A stretch of DNA of 64,000 bases from Psychroserpens sp. SPM9 (GTDB taxonomy: Bacteria > Bacteroidota > Bacteroidia > Flavobacteriales > Flavobacteriaceae), in the NCBI RefSeq assembly GCF_025153525.1, contig NZ_JANZNR010000001.1, positions 310,001 through 374,000 of the forward strand, written 5' to 3'. The position numbers and the translations under genes are program-made. The notes beneath the pieces are model-generated. The model was not told the origin of the DNA. It did not search any database and saw only the letters and a program-made list of their open reading frames with translations. Below are positions 46,641-55,774 of this stretch, piece after piece (positions within the stretch are counted from its first letter, which is position 1; each line of letters opens with the position of its first letter).

Positions 46641-46778
46641 TTCCTGCGAAAGCAGGAATCTCTCAGTCAAAAAAACCAATAGCTGAGAAAAAAAACGAAA
46701 ACAAACCTCAAGCGAAGCGAGGGGTATAAAATAAAAACCATAAAACGGTAGGATGAGATTCCTGCCTTCGCAGGAAAA
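46641..46778. repeat. Inverted pair of hairpin repeats between ilvD and ilvB
   Basis: Left unit: TTCCTGC-GAAA-GCAGGAA then TCTC (46641-46662). Right unit: GAGA then TTCCTGC-CTTC-GCAGGAA (46755-46776). The two units are inverted copies differing at one loop base, so the 138-bp block has MITE-like terminal inverted repeats. The GCAGGAA arm of the right unit contains the AGGAAAAT just before the ilvB ATG at 46780. No coding frame in the interior is convincing. Confidence 0.8.
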
Positions 46779-46779
46779 T

Positions 46780-48513
46780 ATGGAAACAAAAACAATAAAA
46801 GACGAATCAAAGGACACTCAAACTACCGAACGTATTTCTGGTAGCGAAGCCATTATCAAATGCTTATTAGCAGAAGGTGTCGATATCCTTTACGGATATC
46901 CTGGCGGTGCGATTATGCCTGTTTATGACGAACTTTATAAGTATCAAGATCAAATTCATCATGTCTTAACACGTCATGAACAAGGCGCAACACATGCTGC
47001 TCAAGGCTATGCGAGAATTTCAGGTAAAGTGGGTGTTGCTATAGCAACTTCTGGTCCTGGTGCCACCAATTTAATTACTGGTATTGCAGATGCACAAATC
47101 GATTCTACACCAATGGTTTGCATAACTGGACAAGTCGGTTCGCATCTATTAGGAAGTGATGCTTTTCAGGAAACAGACATCGTCGGTATTTCAACACCAG
47201 TCACAAAATGGAATCATCAAATTACTAAGGCTTCTGAAATTCCTGAAGTATTTGCCAAGGCCTTTTACATAGCCAAAAGCGGAAGACCAGGACCTGTACT
47301 TATAGATATCACAAAAGATGCGCAGTTTGAAACATTCGACTTTACATATGAAAAATGCAAAGGCGTAAGAAGTTACAAACCTGTACCAGACACAAACGAG
47401 GACACACTAAAAGCCGCTGCCGACTTAATAAACAATGCTAAAAAACCATTGATTGTTTGGGGACAAGGAGTCATTTTAGGGCAAGCTGAAGAAGAATTTA
47501 AGGCCGTAATTGAAAAAGCTGGAATTCCTTCTGCATGGACCATCTTAGGTGCTTCGGCTATTCCTACTTCGCACCCCTTAAATGTTGGCATGGTAGGCAT
47601 GCATGGCAATTATGCACCAAATGTACTAACTAACGAATGTGATGTTTTAATCGCCATCGGAATGCGCTTTGATGATCGTGTAACCGGAAATCTTGCCACC
47701 TATGCTAAGCAAGCCAAAATCGTTCACTTTGAAATCGATCCTGCCGAAGTTGATAAAAATGTTCAAACGGATGTCGCTGTATTAGGTGATGCTAAAGCCA
47801 GCCTAAAGGCTTTATTGCCATTATTGAATAAAAATTCTCATACAAAATGGCATCAACAATTTAAAGATTTATACCAGATAGAATTTGAAAAAGTCATAAA
47901 AAACGATTTACATCCTGTTAAAGATGGTCTAACTATGGGAGAGGTATTGAAAGAAATCAATAGCCAAACCAAAGGTGAAGCAGCCATTGTAAGTGATGTT
48001 GGTCAGCATCAAATGATTGCTTGTCGCTATGCCGATTTTAATGTGTCGAAAAGCAACATCACATCGGGTGGCTTAGGAACCATGGGGTTTGCTTTACCGG
48101 CTGCTCTTGGCGCAAAAATGGCAGCACCCGAAAGAGAAGTGATTATGATTGCTGGCGATGGAGGTTATCAAATGACCATACAAGAACTGGGAACCATTTT
48201 TCAGCAAAATATCCCTGTAAAAATCGTAGTTCTTAATAATGAATTCCTCGGAATGGTTCGACAGTGGCAACAACTGTTCTTTGATAAACGCTATGCTTCC
48301 ACCGAAATGGTCAATCCAGATTTTGTGGCCATTGCAAAAGGATATCATATTGAAGCCAAAAAAGTAACCGAAAGAAAAGATTTAAAAAGCGCTGTCAAAG
48401 AAATGGTCGACTGTAAAGGTCCTTATTTTTTAGAAGTTAGAGTCGAAAAAGAAGACAATGTGTTTCCTATGATTCCAACAGGTGCAAGCGTTTCAGATAT
48501 AAGATTAGAATAA
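46780..48513 (+). CDS. ilvB: Acetolactate synthase, large subunit
   Basis: 577 aa ThDP-dependent enzyme making acetolactate and acetohydroxybutyrate. ThDP/PYR domain (YGYPGGAIMPVYDEL, TRHEQGATHAAQGYAR), a middle domain, and the PP domain with the GDGGYQMTIQEL...NNEFLGMVRQW ThDP motif. I chose the ATG at 46780 (METKTIKDESKD); an in-frame ATG at 46753 exists only because the repeat is open, and would add nine residues encoded by the hairpin. Followed by ilvN after 2 bp. Confidence 0.95.
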   Translation: METKTIKDESKDTQTTERISGSEAIIKCLLAEGVDILYGYPGGAIMPVYDELYKYQDQIHHVLTRHEQGATHAAQGYARISGKVGVAIATSGPGATNLITGIADAQIDSTPMVCITGQVGSHLLGSDAFQETDIVGISTPVTKWNHQITKASEIPEVFAKAFYIAKSGRPGPVLIDITKDAQFETFDFTYEKCKGVRSYKPVPDTNEDTLKAAADLINNAKKPLIVWGQGVILGQAEEEFKAVIEKAGIPSAWTILGASAIPTSHPLNVGMVGMHGNYAPNVLTNECDVLIAIGMRFDDRVTGNLATYAKQAKIVHFEIDPAEVDKNVQTDVAVLGDAKASLKALLPLLNKNSHTKWHQQFKDLYQIEFEKVIKNDLHPVKDGLTMGEVLKEINSQTKGEAAIVSDVGQHQMIACRYADFNVSKSNITSGGLGTMGFALPAALGAKMAAPEREVIMIAGDGGYQMTIQELGTIFQQNIPVKIVVLNNEFLGMVRQWQQLFFDKRYASTEMVNPDFVAIAKGYHIEAKKVTERKDLKSAVKEMVDCKGPYFLEVRVEKEDNVFPMIPTGASVSDIRLE

Positions 48514-48515
48514 TT

Positions 48516-49046
48516 ATGGAGAACGAAATAAAACAATTTACAGTTTCGGTGTATACTGAAAATAATATTGGCTTGTTAAATAGAATTTCAGCCATTTTTC
48601 AAAGACGTCACATTAATATTGAAAGTTTAAATACGTCCCTTTCCGAAATTGAAGGCGTTTCTAGATTTACCATTGTTGTCAACGTGACAGAATCTCAAAT
48701 GAAAAAAATTCAAGGTCAGATTGAAAAACAAGTGGAAGTCATTAAAGCGTATTATCACACCGAAGAAGAAACTATTTATCAAGAATCATGTTTGTTCAAA
48801 ATCAAATCTGATTTATTATTTGATGAACGTCAAATTCAGAATATCATCAAAGAAAGTAACGCTAGAATTGTAACAGTTAACAAAGATTTTTTTGTTTTAG
48901 AAAAATCGGGACGAAGAGAAGAACTCGAATTATTATATAGAGAATTAAGTGTCTTTGGCATCATGCAGTTTACGCGTTCAGGTCGAGTTGCTGTTACTAA
49001 AGACGAAATGAAAATATCAACCATGCTCAAAGCATTTCAACATTAA
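48516..49046 (+). CDS. ilvN: Acetolactate synthase, small (regulatory) subunit
   Basis: 176 aa. An N-terminal ACT domain ([22 protein letters not shown], residues 6-27) that binds valine for feedback inhibition, and a C-terminal ALS_ss_C domain (from about 85). Full-length form rather than the short E. coli IlvN. Directly after ilvB and 13 bp before ilvC, in the same operon. Confidence 0.95.
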   Translation: MENEIKQFTVSVYTENNIGLLNRISAIFQRRHINIESLNTSLSEIEGVSRFTIVVNVTESQMKKIQGQIEKQVEVIKAYYHTEEETIYQESCLFKIKSDLLFDERQIQNIIKESNARIVTVNKDFFVLEKSGRREELELLYRELSVFGIMQFTRSGRVAVTKDEMKISTMLKAFQH

Positions 49047-49059
49047 AAAAGAAAAGAAA

Positions 49060-50565
49060 ATGTCAAATTACTTTAACACATTACCATTAAGAAACCAACT
49101 TGATCAATTAGGAAAATGTCGTTTTATGGATGCTTCAGAATTTGAAGATGGCGTCAACGCATTAAAAGGAAAGAAAATCGTCATCGTTGGTTGTGGTGCT
49201 CAAGGTTTAAATCAAGGGCTAAACATGCGCGACTCTGGCTTAGATATCGCTTATGCTTTACGCCAAGTAGCCATTGATGAAAAACGCGATTCTTATAAAA
49301 ATGCGACATCAAACGGTTTTAATGTTGGGACTTATGATGACTTAATTCCGACGGCAGATTTGGTATTAAACTTAACGCCAGACAAACAACACACCAATGT
49401 TGTAAAGGCAGTTATGCCTTTAATGAAAAAAGGAGCAACCTTAAGTTATTCTCATGGCTTTAATATCGTTGAAGAAGGCACTAAAATTCGTGAGGATTTA
49501 ACCGTAATCATGGTTGCACCAAAATGTCCTGGCACCGAAGTTCGTGAAGAGTATAAACGCGGATTTGGTGTACCTACACTTATTGCTGTGCATCCAGAAA
49601 ATGATCCAGAAAATAAGGGTTGGGCTCAAGCTAAAGCTTATGCTGCGGCGACTGGCGGACATAGAGCTGGTGTTTTAGAATCGTCTTTTATTGCTGAAGT
49701 CAAATCTGACTTAATGGGTGAGCAAACCATTCTTTGTGGTTTATTGCAAACAGGAGCTATCCTATCGTTTGATAAAATGGTTGAAGAAGGTATTGAACCT
49801 GGCTATGCAGCAAAATTAATTCAGTTTGGATGGGAAACCATAACCGAAGCGTTAAAACATGGTGGTATTACCAACATGATGGATCGTTTATCAAATCCGG
49901 CAAAACTTAAAGCCTACCAATTATCTGAAGAATTAAAAGATATTATGCGTCCTCTATTTGAAAAACATATGGACGATATCATTTCTGGTCATTTCTCAAA
50001 AACCATGATGGAAGACTGGGCAAATGACGATGTCAATCTTTTAAAATGGCGAGCAGAAACAGGTGAAACCGCGTTTGAAAAAACAGCTTTAACATCGAAC
50101 CATATAAGCGAGCAAGAATATTTTGATCATGGTGTTTTATTGGTTGCTTTTGTGAAATCTGGTGTAGAATTAGCTTTCGAAACCATGGTAAGCGCTGGTA
50201 TTATTGAAGATTCAGCCTATTACGAATCTTTACACGAGCTGCCATTAATTGCGAACACCATTGCAAGAAAGAAATTATTCGAAATGAACCGTGTTATTTC
50301 TGATACTGCGGAATATGGCTGTTATTTATTTGATCATGCTTGTAAACCTTTATTGACCGATTTTATGAAAACTGTTGATACATCGATTATCGGAACAGCA
50401 TTTTCAAAATCAAATAGCGTTGATAATGTCGAATTAATCGCAGTAAATGACGCTATTAGAAATCATCCAATAGAAGCGGTTGGAAAACGTTTACGTGCTG
50501 CTATGACAGCGATGAAAGTGATAAAAACAGAAGCTGTAAAAGCGCAAGATTCAGTATTAGTATAA
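49060..50565 (+). CDS. ilvC: Ketol-acid reductoisomerase, class II
   Basis: 501 aa, the long (E. coli-like, class II) form with a duplicated C-terminal knotted domain. The NADPH-binding [23 protein letters not shown] (near 38-60) precedes the Mg2+-binding helices; [13 protein letters not shown] is near 217. It converts acetolactate and acetohydroxybutyrate to the dihydroxy acids used by IlvD. Operon position between ilvN and ilvA. Confidence 0.96.
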   Translation: MSNYFNTLPLRNQLDQLGKCRFMDASEFEDGVNALKGKKIVIVGCGAQGLNQGLNMRDSGLDIAYALRQVAIDEKRDSYKNATSNGFNVGTYDDLIPTADLVLNLTPDKQHTNVVKAVMPLMKKGATLSYSHGFNIVEEGTKIREDLTVIMVAPKCPGTEVREEYKRGFGVPTLIAVHPENDPENKGWAQAKAYAAATGGHRAGVLESSFIAEVKSDLMGEQTILCGLLQTGAILSFDKMVEEGIEPGYAAKLIQFGWETITEALKHGGITNMMDRLSNPAKLKAYQLSEELKDIMRPLFEKHMDDIISGHFSKTMMEDWANDDVNLLKWRAETGETAFEKTALTSNHISEQEYFDHGVLLVAFVKSGVELAFETMVSAGIIEDSAYYESLHELPLIANTIARKKLFEMNRVISDTAEYGCYLFDHACKPLLTDFMKTVDTSIIGTAFSKSNSVDNVELIAVNDAIRNHPIEAVGKRLRAAMTAMKVIKTEAVKAQDSVLV

Positions 50566-50609
50566 ACACATTTTATCACTCATTGAAGCTGATTTAGTAG
50601 CTCTAAAAC

Positions 50610-51878
50610 ATGGAAAAAACCACAATATTATACAAACCAACCTTAAAAGCCATTGAAGCTGCTGCTAAAAAATTAAAAGGTATTGCTTCGGTCACACCTT
50701 TAATTAAAAACGCACATTATTCTAAGCAGTTTGGTGCCAATGTTTACTTTAAAAGGGAAGACTTACAAGAGGTGCGTTCGTATAAAATCCGTGGCGCTTA
50801 TAATAAGATTTCATCCTTATCAGCTTCCCAAATAGAAAATGAAATTGTATGCGCCAGTGCTGGAAACCACGCTCAGGGCGTTGCTATTTCATGTAAACTA
50901 TTAAAAATTAAAGGCACTATTTTTATGCCTTCACCAACACCTAATCAAAAAATTGATCAGGTCAAAATGTTTGGTGAAGATTATATCGATGTGATTTTAG
51001 TTGGCGATACATTTGATGATGCCTACCATGCTGCTATTGAGACATCTGAACGTTTAAACAAAACGTTTATCCATCCGTTTAATGATGAAAAAGTTATTGA
51101 AGGACAAGCAACAGTTGGTTTAGAAATAATAGATCAAGCAAAAACGCATCCTATACATTATGTGTTTGTACCAATTGGTGGTGGAGGTTTATCTGCTGGA
51201 TTATCGAGTGTTTTTAAAATCTTATCACCACAAACAAAAATTATTGGTGTCGAACCTAAAGGTGCTCCATCCATGTTGACATCACTAAAAAACAATCGAA
51301 ACACCGAACTTAAGTCTATCGAAAACTTTGTAGATGGTGCAGCCGTAAAACGTGTTGGTGATTTAAATTTTGCTATCTGTAAAGAGACCTTAAGCGATGT
51401 GGTTACTGTTGATGAAGGTAAAATTTGTCAGACCATTTTAGATTTATATAATAAAGACGCCATTGTGGTAGAGCCTGCAGGTGCTTTGAGTATTTCTGCT
51501 CTGGAGCAATTTTCAGATGACATTAAAGATAAAAATGTCGTATGTGTTATTAGCGGCAGTAATAACGATATCACACGTACTGCCGAAATTAAAGAACGCG
51601 CCCTACTCTACGCAAACCTCAAACATTATTTCATTATAAAATTCCCGCAACGTGCCGGAGCTTTACGTGAATTTGTGGTTGATATTTTAGGACCAACAGA
51701 CGATATTACCCATTTTGAGTATACTAAAAAGGTAAATCGCGAAAATGATGTTGCTGTTGTCGGTTTAGAACTCAAGTCTCCATCAGATTTAGACCCTTTA
51801 ATTACTAAAATGAAGCTTCATAATTTTTATGGGGATTATCTAAACGACAAACCCGATTTATTTCAATTCTTAGTATAA
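50610..51878 (+). CDS. ilvA: Threonine ammonia-lyase (biosynthetic)
   Basis: 422 aa PLP enzyme deaminating threonine to 2-oxobutanoate for isoleucine. The PLP-lysine motif EVRSYKIRGAYNK near 53-65, SAGNHAQGVA near 87-96 and the glycine loop PIGGGGLSAGL near 186. The C-terminal ~85 residues (KHYFIIKFPQRAGALREFV) form a single ACT-like regulatory domain, implying allosteric control. Last gene of the ilv operon; leu genes are not present here. Confidence 0.94.
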   Translation: MEKTTILYKPTLKAIEAAAKKLKGIASVTPLIKNAHYSKQFGANVYFKREDLQEVRSYKIRGAYNKISSLSASQIENEIVCASAGNHAQGVAISCKLLKIKGTIFMPSPTPNQKIDQVKMFGEDYIDVILVGDTFDDAYHAAIETSERLNKTFIHPFNDEKVIEGQATVGLEIIDQAKTHPIHYVFVPIGGGGLSAGLSSVFKILSPQTKIIGVEPKGAPSMLTSLKNNRNTELKSIENFVDGAAVKRVGDLNFAICKETLSDVVTVDEGKICQTILDLYNKDAIVVEPAGALSISALEQFSDDIKDKNVVCVISGSNNDITRTAEIKERALLYANLKHYFIIKFPQRAGALREFVVDILGPTDDITHFEYTKKVNRENDVAVVGLELKSPSDLDPLITKMKLHNFYGDYLNDKPDLFQFLV

Positions 51879-51916
51879 CTTAACATTAACGTAAACCATT
51901 CAATAGATATATGATG

Positions 51917-51924
51917 TATCTTTA
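51917..51924 (+). promoter_or_regulatory. -7-like element before gapN
   Basis: TATCTTTA matches TAnnTTTG at seven of eight bases, 28 bp before the ATG at 51952. No -33 box at the correct distance. Weak evidence for a promoter separate from the ilv operon. Confidence 0.3.
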
Positions 51925-51951
51925 TTTTAATGAAAACAAAAACAAGTGATT

Positions 51952-53544
51952 ATGACTTCAACATTTGTAGACATTCCTGAACAGTTTCAAATCAAAGACT
52001 TAACCCATCAATCCACCTATTTAGTCGATGGGAAGTTAGTAAAATGGGAAGGCGAAACGTCTGAAGTCTACTCCACAATTTCTTCAACTAAAGATTATAA
52101 ACCAACCCTACTAGGAAGCATTCCTACACTTACTGAAAAGGAAGCATTGAGCGCTTTAGATGCTGCTGTAAATGCTTACGACAAAGGGCAAGGCTTATGG
52201 CCAACAATGAAGGTAGCCGATAGGATTGCTTGTATGGAAACGTTTGTCGAACAAATGAAAACCAAACGCGAAGAAGTCGTTAAATTATTAATGTGGGAAA
52301 TCGGAAAAAACTTACCAGATTCTCAAAAAGAATTTGACAGAACTGTCGAATACATCTATGACACCATTGAAGATTATAAACAAATGGATCGCGATAGTGC
52401 CAAGTTTGAAAAACATGATGGTGTTCGAGCGCATATCAGAAGAGGTCCTTTAGGTGTTGTATTGTGCTTAGGTCCTTACAATTATCCTTTAAATGAAACC
52501 TTTGCCTTATTAATTCCTGCGATCATGATGGGAAACACGACTATTTTTAAACCTGCAAAACATGGGGTTTTATTATTGACGCCATTGTTAGAGGCCTTTA
52601 GAAATAGCTTTCCAAAAGGTGTGGTTAATATTATTTATGGTCGCGGACGAACTGTTGCGTCACCAATTATGCAATCTGGTAAAGTTGATGTATTAGCCTT
52701 GATAGGAAACAGTAAGTCTGCAAATGCCTTACAAAACCAACATCCTAAAAGTAATAGATTGCGCCTAGTACTTGGTCTGGAAGCTAAAAACCCAGCCATT
52801 GTTTTAAAAGATGCGGATTTGGATTTAGCTATCGACGAATGCATTGCTGGAGCGACCTCGTTTAACGGACAACGTTGTACCGCTTTAAAAGTGTTATATG
52901 TACATGATGCCATTGTAGATGAGTTTAACAAGCGTTTTTCTGAAAAAGTAGACGGTCTTAAGTTTGGAAACCCATGGGAAAATGGCGCTAAACTAACGCC
53001 GTTACCTGAACCGGATAAACCCGCTTATATTCAAGAATTGATTGATGATGCTCTGGATAAAGGCGCTACAATCATAAATGAAAAAGGTGGAAAAACTACC
53101 GAAAACTATATTTTCCCAGCTGTATTATATCCTGTTTCAAAAGACATGCGTGTTTATGAAGAAGAACAATTTGGACCAGTAATACCTGTTATTCCGTTTT
53201 CAGATATTGAAGAGCCTTTAGACGATATGGCTGCTTCAAATTATGGCCAGCAAGTGAGTTTATTCGGAAAAGACATTAAAACCTTAGCACCTTTAATTGA
53301 TACCTTGGTCAATTTAGTTTGCAGAGTTAATTTAAATAGTTCTTGCCAACGCGGACCTGATGTTTATCCGTTTACTGGAAGAAAAGATTCAGCAGTTGCA
53401 ACATTGAGTGTGCACGATGCTTTACGCTCATTTTCTATTAGAACCTTTGTCGCTTCAAAAGACAATGATTATAACAATGCTATTTTAAAAGATTTATTAG
53501 ACTCCAGAGCTTCAAATTTTGTGAGTACCGATTATATACTTTAA
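51952..53544 (+). CDS. gapN: NADP-dependent glyceraldehyde-3-phosphate dehydrogenase (GapN-like)
   Basis: 530 aa aldehyde dehydrogenase. The frame can be extended to a GTG at 51946, but the ATG two codons later is preferred. [12 protein letters not shown] (cofactor-domain start), the catalytic Glu in [12 protein letters not shown] and the catalytic Cys in [11 protein letters not shown] are visible. The CTALK context and the C-terminal [15 protein letters not shown] resemble non-phosphorylating GapN, which gives 3-phosphoglycerate and NADPH. Specificity within the aldehyde dehydrogenase superfamily is inferred by similarity. Stands between the ilv and arg operons. Confidence 0.8.
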   Translation: MTSTFVDIPEQFQIKDLTHQSTYLVDGKLVKWEGETSEVYSTISSTKDYKPTLLGSIPTLTEKEALSALDAAVNAYDKGQGLWPTMKVADRIACMETFVEQMKTKREEVVKLLMWEIGKNLPDSQKEFDRTVEYIYDTIEDYKQMDRDSAKFEKHDGVRAHIRRGPLGVVLCLGPYNYPLNETFALLIPAIMMGNTTIFKPAKHGVLLLTPLLEAFRNSFPKGVVNIIYGRGRTVASPIMQSGKVDVLALIGNSKSANALQNQHPKSNRLRLVLGLEAKNPAIVLKDADLDLAIDECIAGATSFNGQRCTALKVLYVHDAIVDEFNKRFSEKVDGLKFGNPWENGAKLTPLPEPDKPAYIQELIDDALDKGATIINEKGGKTTENYIFPAVLYPVSKDMRVYEEEQFGPVIPVIPFSDIEEPLDDMAASNYGQQVSLFGKDIKTLAPLIDTLVNLVCRVNLNSSCQRGPDVYPFTGRKDSAVATLSVHDALRSFSIRTFVASKDNDYNNAILKDLLDSRASNFVSTDYIL

Positions 53545-53667
53545 TAAAAAGCAGCCTAATTATGAGATATTTATAATATTTAAGTCATTTATTTAGAATA
53601 TCGTAAATCTTATAAGAAACTCGTTTTCAGGTATGGTTGTTTATAATTTAATATGTAGTTTAGCCAT

Positions 53668-53780
53668 ATGTTTACACTAAGACACAAATATAGAGCACCC
53701 AGACCCACAGGTCTTGATTTGACAAAACGCCGTCGCTAATTCTTCTATTTAGCAAACTCTATATTCATTTTTATTTTTTT
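53668..53780 (+). promoter_or_regulatory. Putative arginine leader peptide and attenuator of the arg operon
   Basis: A 23-codon frame (53668-53739) starts MFTLRHKYR and ends LTKRRR-stop; six codons are Arg, and the last three are CGC-CGT-CGC, rare for this AT-rich genome. AATATAGAG (53687-53695, codons 7-10) is the perfect complement of CTCTATATT (53757-53765), which is followed by a T-rich tract to 53780. Between them lie two small hairpins, AGACC/GGTCT (53701-53714) and GCTAA/TTAGC (53735-53753, overlapping the stop). A ribosome stalled on the Arg codons at 9-12 would cover the left arm of the stem. The regulated genes would be the arginine operon starting 191 bp further on. Confidence 0.65.
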
Positions 53781-53783
53781 ACT

Positions 53784-53879
53784 GTGTACAACTCAACATT
53801 TAAATATCAAATTCAAACCTTAATTATCTCAACAGATAATCATAGCGTATTGCGTCCCATTTTGCGTCGTCGCCCTTAA
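53784..53879 (+). other. Second Arg-rich short frame before the arg operon
   Basis: A frame with a GTG start at 53784 runs 31 codons and ends LRPILRRRP-stop, with CGT-CGT-CGC at 53865-53873. It mirrors the RRR end of the first leader but lies after its T-tract and lacks an ATG. CCCTTAAGGG (53873-53882) overlaps its stop. The rest of the 53545-53970 gap holds no gene that I can support. Confidence 0.3.
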
Positions 53880-53970
53880 GGGTGTACTTCTATTTATGGA
53901 GCTTAGGTGAGTCCGGCTCTGCTTTCAAAAAACCAAAATCTTTACATATTTAATAAACACATCAATTACA

Positions 53971-54597
53971 ATGGAAATTGTTATTGCTAATAAATCGCAT
54001 AGTATTTATGCAGACATTATTTGCCAAACTATTGCAGATGCCGCTTTAGTTAGAGGAACAGGAATTGCAAAACGCAAACCTGAATACATCATTACCAAAC
54101 TGGAAAATGGCAATGCCGTGATTGCGTTAGATGGTGATAAGTTTGCAGGATTTTGCTATATCGAACAATGGAGTCATGGGAAATTCGTAGCAAATTCTGG
54201 ATTAATTGTTCATCCCGATTATAGAAATCTAGGTTTAGCCAAACAAATAAAACAAGTTATTTTTGAGCACTCCAGATCAAAGTTTCCTGAAGCAAAAATT
54301 TTCAGTATTACAACCGGACTTGCGGTTATGAAAATGAATAGCGATTTAGGTTACAAACCTGTTACGTTTTCAGAGTTGACCACCGATCAAACCTTCTGGA
54401 ACGGCTGTCAGACTTGCAAAAACTACGATGTACTTCAACGAACAGAGCAAAAAATGTGCTTGTGCACAGGGATGCTATACGATCCTTCAAAAGAAACCAA
54501 TAACACCCCAAAACATACTTATGACAAAAAGGTGTGGACCAGATTGAAAAACATTAAACAAACAAGATTCCTTAAAAAAGAAAAGAAAAATGAATAA
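53971..54597 (+). CDS. GNAT acyltransferase, candidate N-acylglutamate synthase
   Basis: 208 aa. A GNAT fold (about 1-135) with the acyl-CoA loop RNLGLA at 85-90. The C-terminal part holds C146-x2-C149 and C163-x-C165, which could bind a metal, then a basic tail. It is the first gene of the arginine operon and overlaps argG by 8 bp. No ArgA or ArgJ is otherwise present in the operon, so it probably makes the N-acylglutamate that ArgB phosphorylates. Given the succinyl-type carbamoyltransferase downstream, the acyl donor may be succinyl-CoA. Activity is inferred from context. Confidence 0.75.
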   Translation: MEIVIANKSHSIYADIICQTIADAALVRGTGIAKRKPEYIITKLENGNAVIALDGDKFAGFCYIEQWSHGKFVANSGLIVHPDYRNLGLAKQIKQVIFEHSRSKFPEAKIFSITTGLAVMKMNSDLGYKPVTFSELTTDQTFWNGCQTCKNYDVLQRTEQKMCLCTGMLYDPSKETNNTPKHTYDKKVWTRLKNIKQTRFLKKEKKNE

Positions 54598-55771
54598 CAA
54601 ATTAGTCATCGCCTATAGTGGCGGTTTAGATACATCTTACTGCGCTGTAAGTCTGAGTAAAGCTGGATATGATGTACATGCTGTAAGCGTAAATACAGGT
54701 GGATTTTCTGAGGAAGAAATTGCTTCAATAGAAAAAAACGCCTACAAAATGGGTGTGTCGACCTATAAAAACATAGACGCCATTTCATCGTATTACCATA
54801 AGGTTATTAAGTTTTTAATCTTCGGAAATGTGCTAAAAAACAACACCTACCCACTATCTGTTAGTGCCGAACGTATTATTCAAGCCATTGAAATTATTGA
54901 ATATGCAAAAAGTATCGACGCTCAATATATTGCTCACGGAAGCACAGGAGCCGGCAACGATCAGGTACGCTTTGACATGATTTTCCAAACCTTAGCGCCA
55001 AACATCAATATCATCACGCCAATTAGAGATGGTCAATTAACGAGACAACAAGAGATTGATTACCTCAAAGAAAACGGCATTGATATGTCTTGGGAAAAAG
55101 CGAAATATTCAATTAACAAAGGACTTTGGGGCACAAGCGTTGGCGGTTCTGAAACTTTAACATCGGAACAACCATTACCTGAATCAGCATTTCCTTCGCA
55201 ATTAAAACATGTCAAAGACGAAAAAGTAACGCTTACATTTTCTGAAGGCGAATTGGTTGCTGTAAACGGAATAAAAAACAATCCAGAAGTCAATATTGAA
55301 GTGCTTAACAATTTAGCTTCGGCTTATGCTATTGGCAGAGACATTCATGTTGGAGACACTATTGTAGGTATTAAAGGACGTGTTGGTTTTGAAGCTGCAG
55401 CAGCCATCATTACAATTAAAGCACATCATTTATTAGAAAAACATACGCTTACCAAATGGCAATTACAACACAAAGAGTACTTGGCTAGTTTCTACGGAAT
55501 GCATCTTCATGAAGGTCAATATCTGGATCCCGTGATGCGAGACATGGAAGCCTTTTTACAAAGCAGTCAAGCTAAAGTCTCAGGCGATGTTTTTATAACA
55601 CTTAAACCTTATCATTTTAATTTAGATGGTATCGACTCTAAACACGATTTAATGAATGCCAAATTTGGAAGTTATGGTGAAGAAAATAAAGGCTGGACTG
55701 CTGATGAAGCTAAAGGCTTTATAAAAATTATAGGCAATCAAAACAAAATCTATCAACAAGTAAATTCTTAA
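54590..55771 (+). CDS. argG: Argininosuccinate synthase
   Basis: 393 aa N-type ATP pyrophosphatase joining citrulline and aspartate. The PP-loop AYSGGLDTSY lies at residues 8-17, and AHGSTGAGNDQVRFD near 118-132 is conserved. The start overlaps the GNAT gene; argC follows after 3 bp. Normal length. Confidence 0.96.
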   Translation: MNNKLVIAYSGGLDTSYCAVSLSKAGYDVHAVSVNTGGFSEEEIASIEKNAYKMGVSTYKNIDAISSYYHKVIKFLIFGNVLKNNTYPLSVSAERIIQAIEIIEYAKSIDAQYIAHGSTGAGNDQVRFDMIFQTLAPNINIITPIRDGQLTRQQEIDYLKENGIDMSWEKAKYSINKGLWGTSVGGSETLTSEQPLPESAFPSQLKHVKDEKVTLTFSEGELVAVNGIKNNPEVNIEVLNNLASAYAIGRDIHVGDTIVGIKGRVGFEAAAAIITIKAHHLLEKHTLTKWQLQHKEYLASFYGMHLHEGQYLDPVMRDMEAFLQSSQAKVSGDVFITLKPYHFNLDGIDSKHDLMNAKFGSYGEENKGWTADEAKGFIKIIGNQNKIYQQVNS

Positions 55772-55774
55772 AGC

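Noticed and set aside
46753-46779. Upstream ATG extending ilvB by nine residues
   Set aside because: The extension is made of the hairpin repeat; homologues start at or after the ATG at 46780, which has AGGAAAAT directly upstream.
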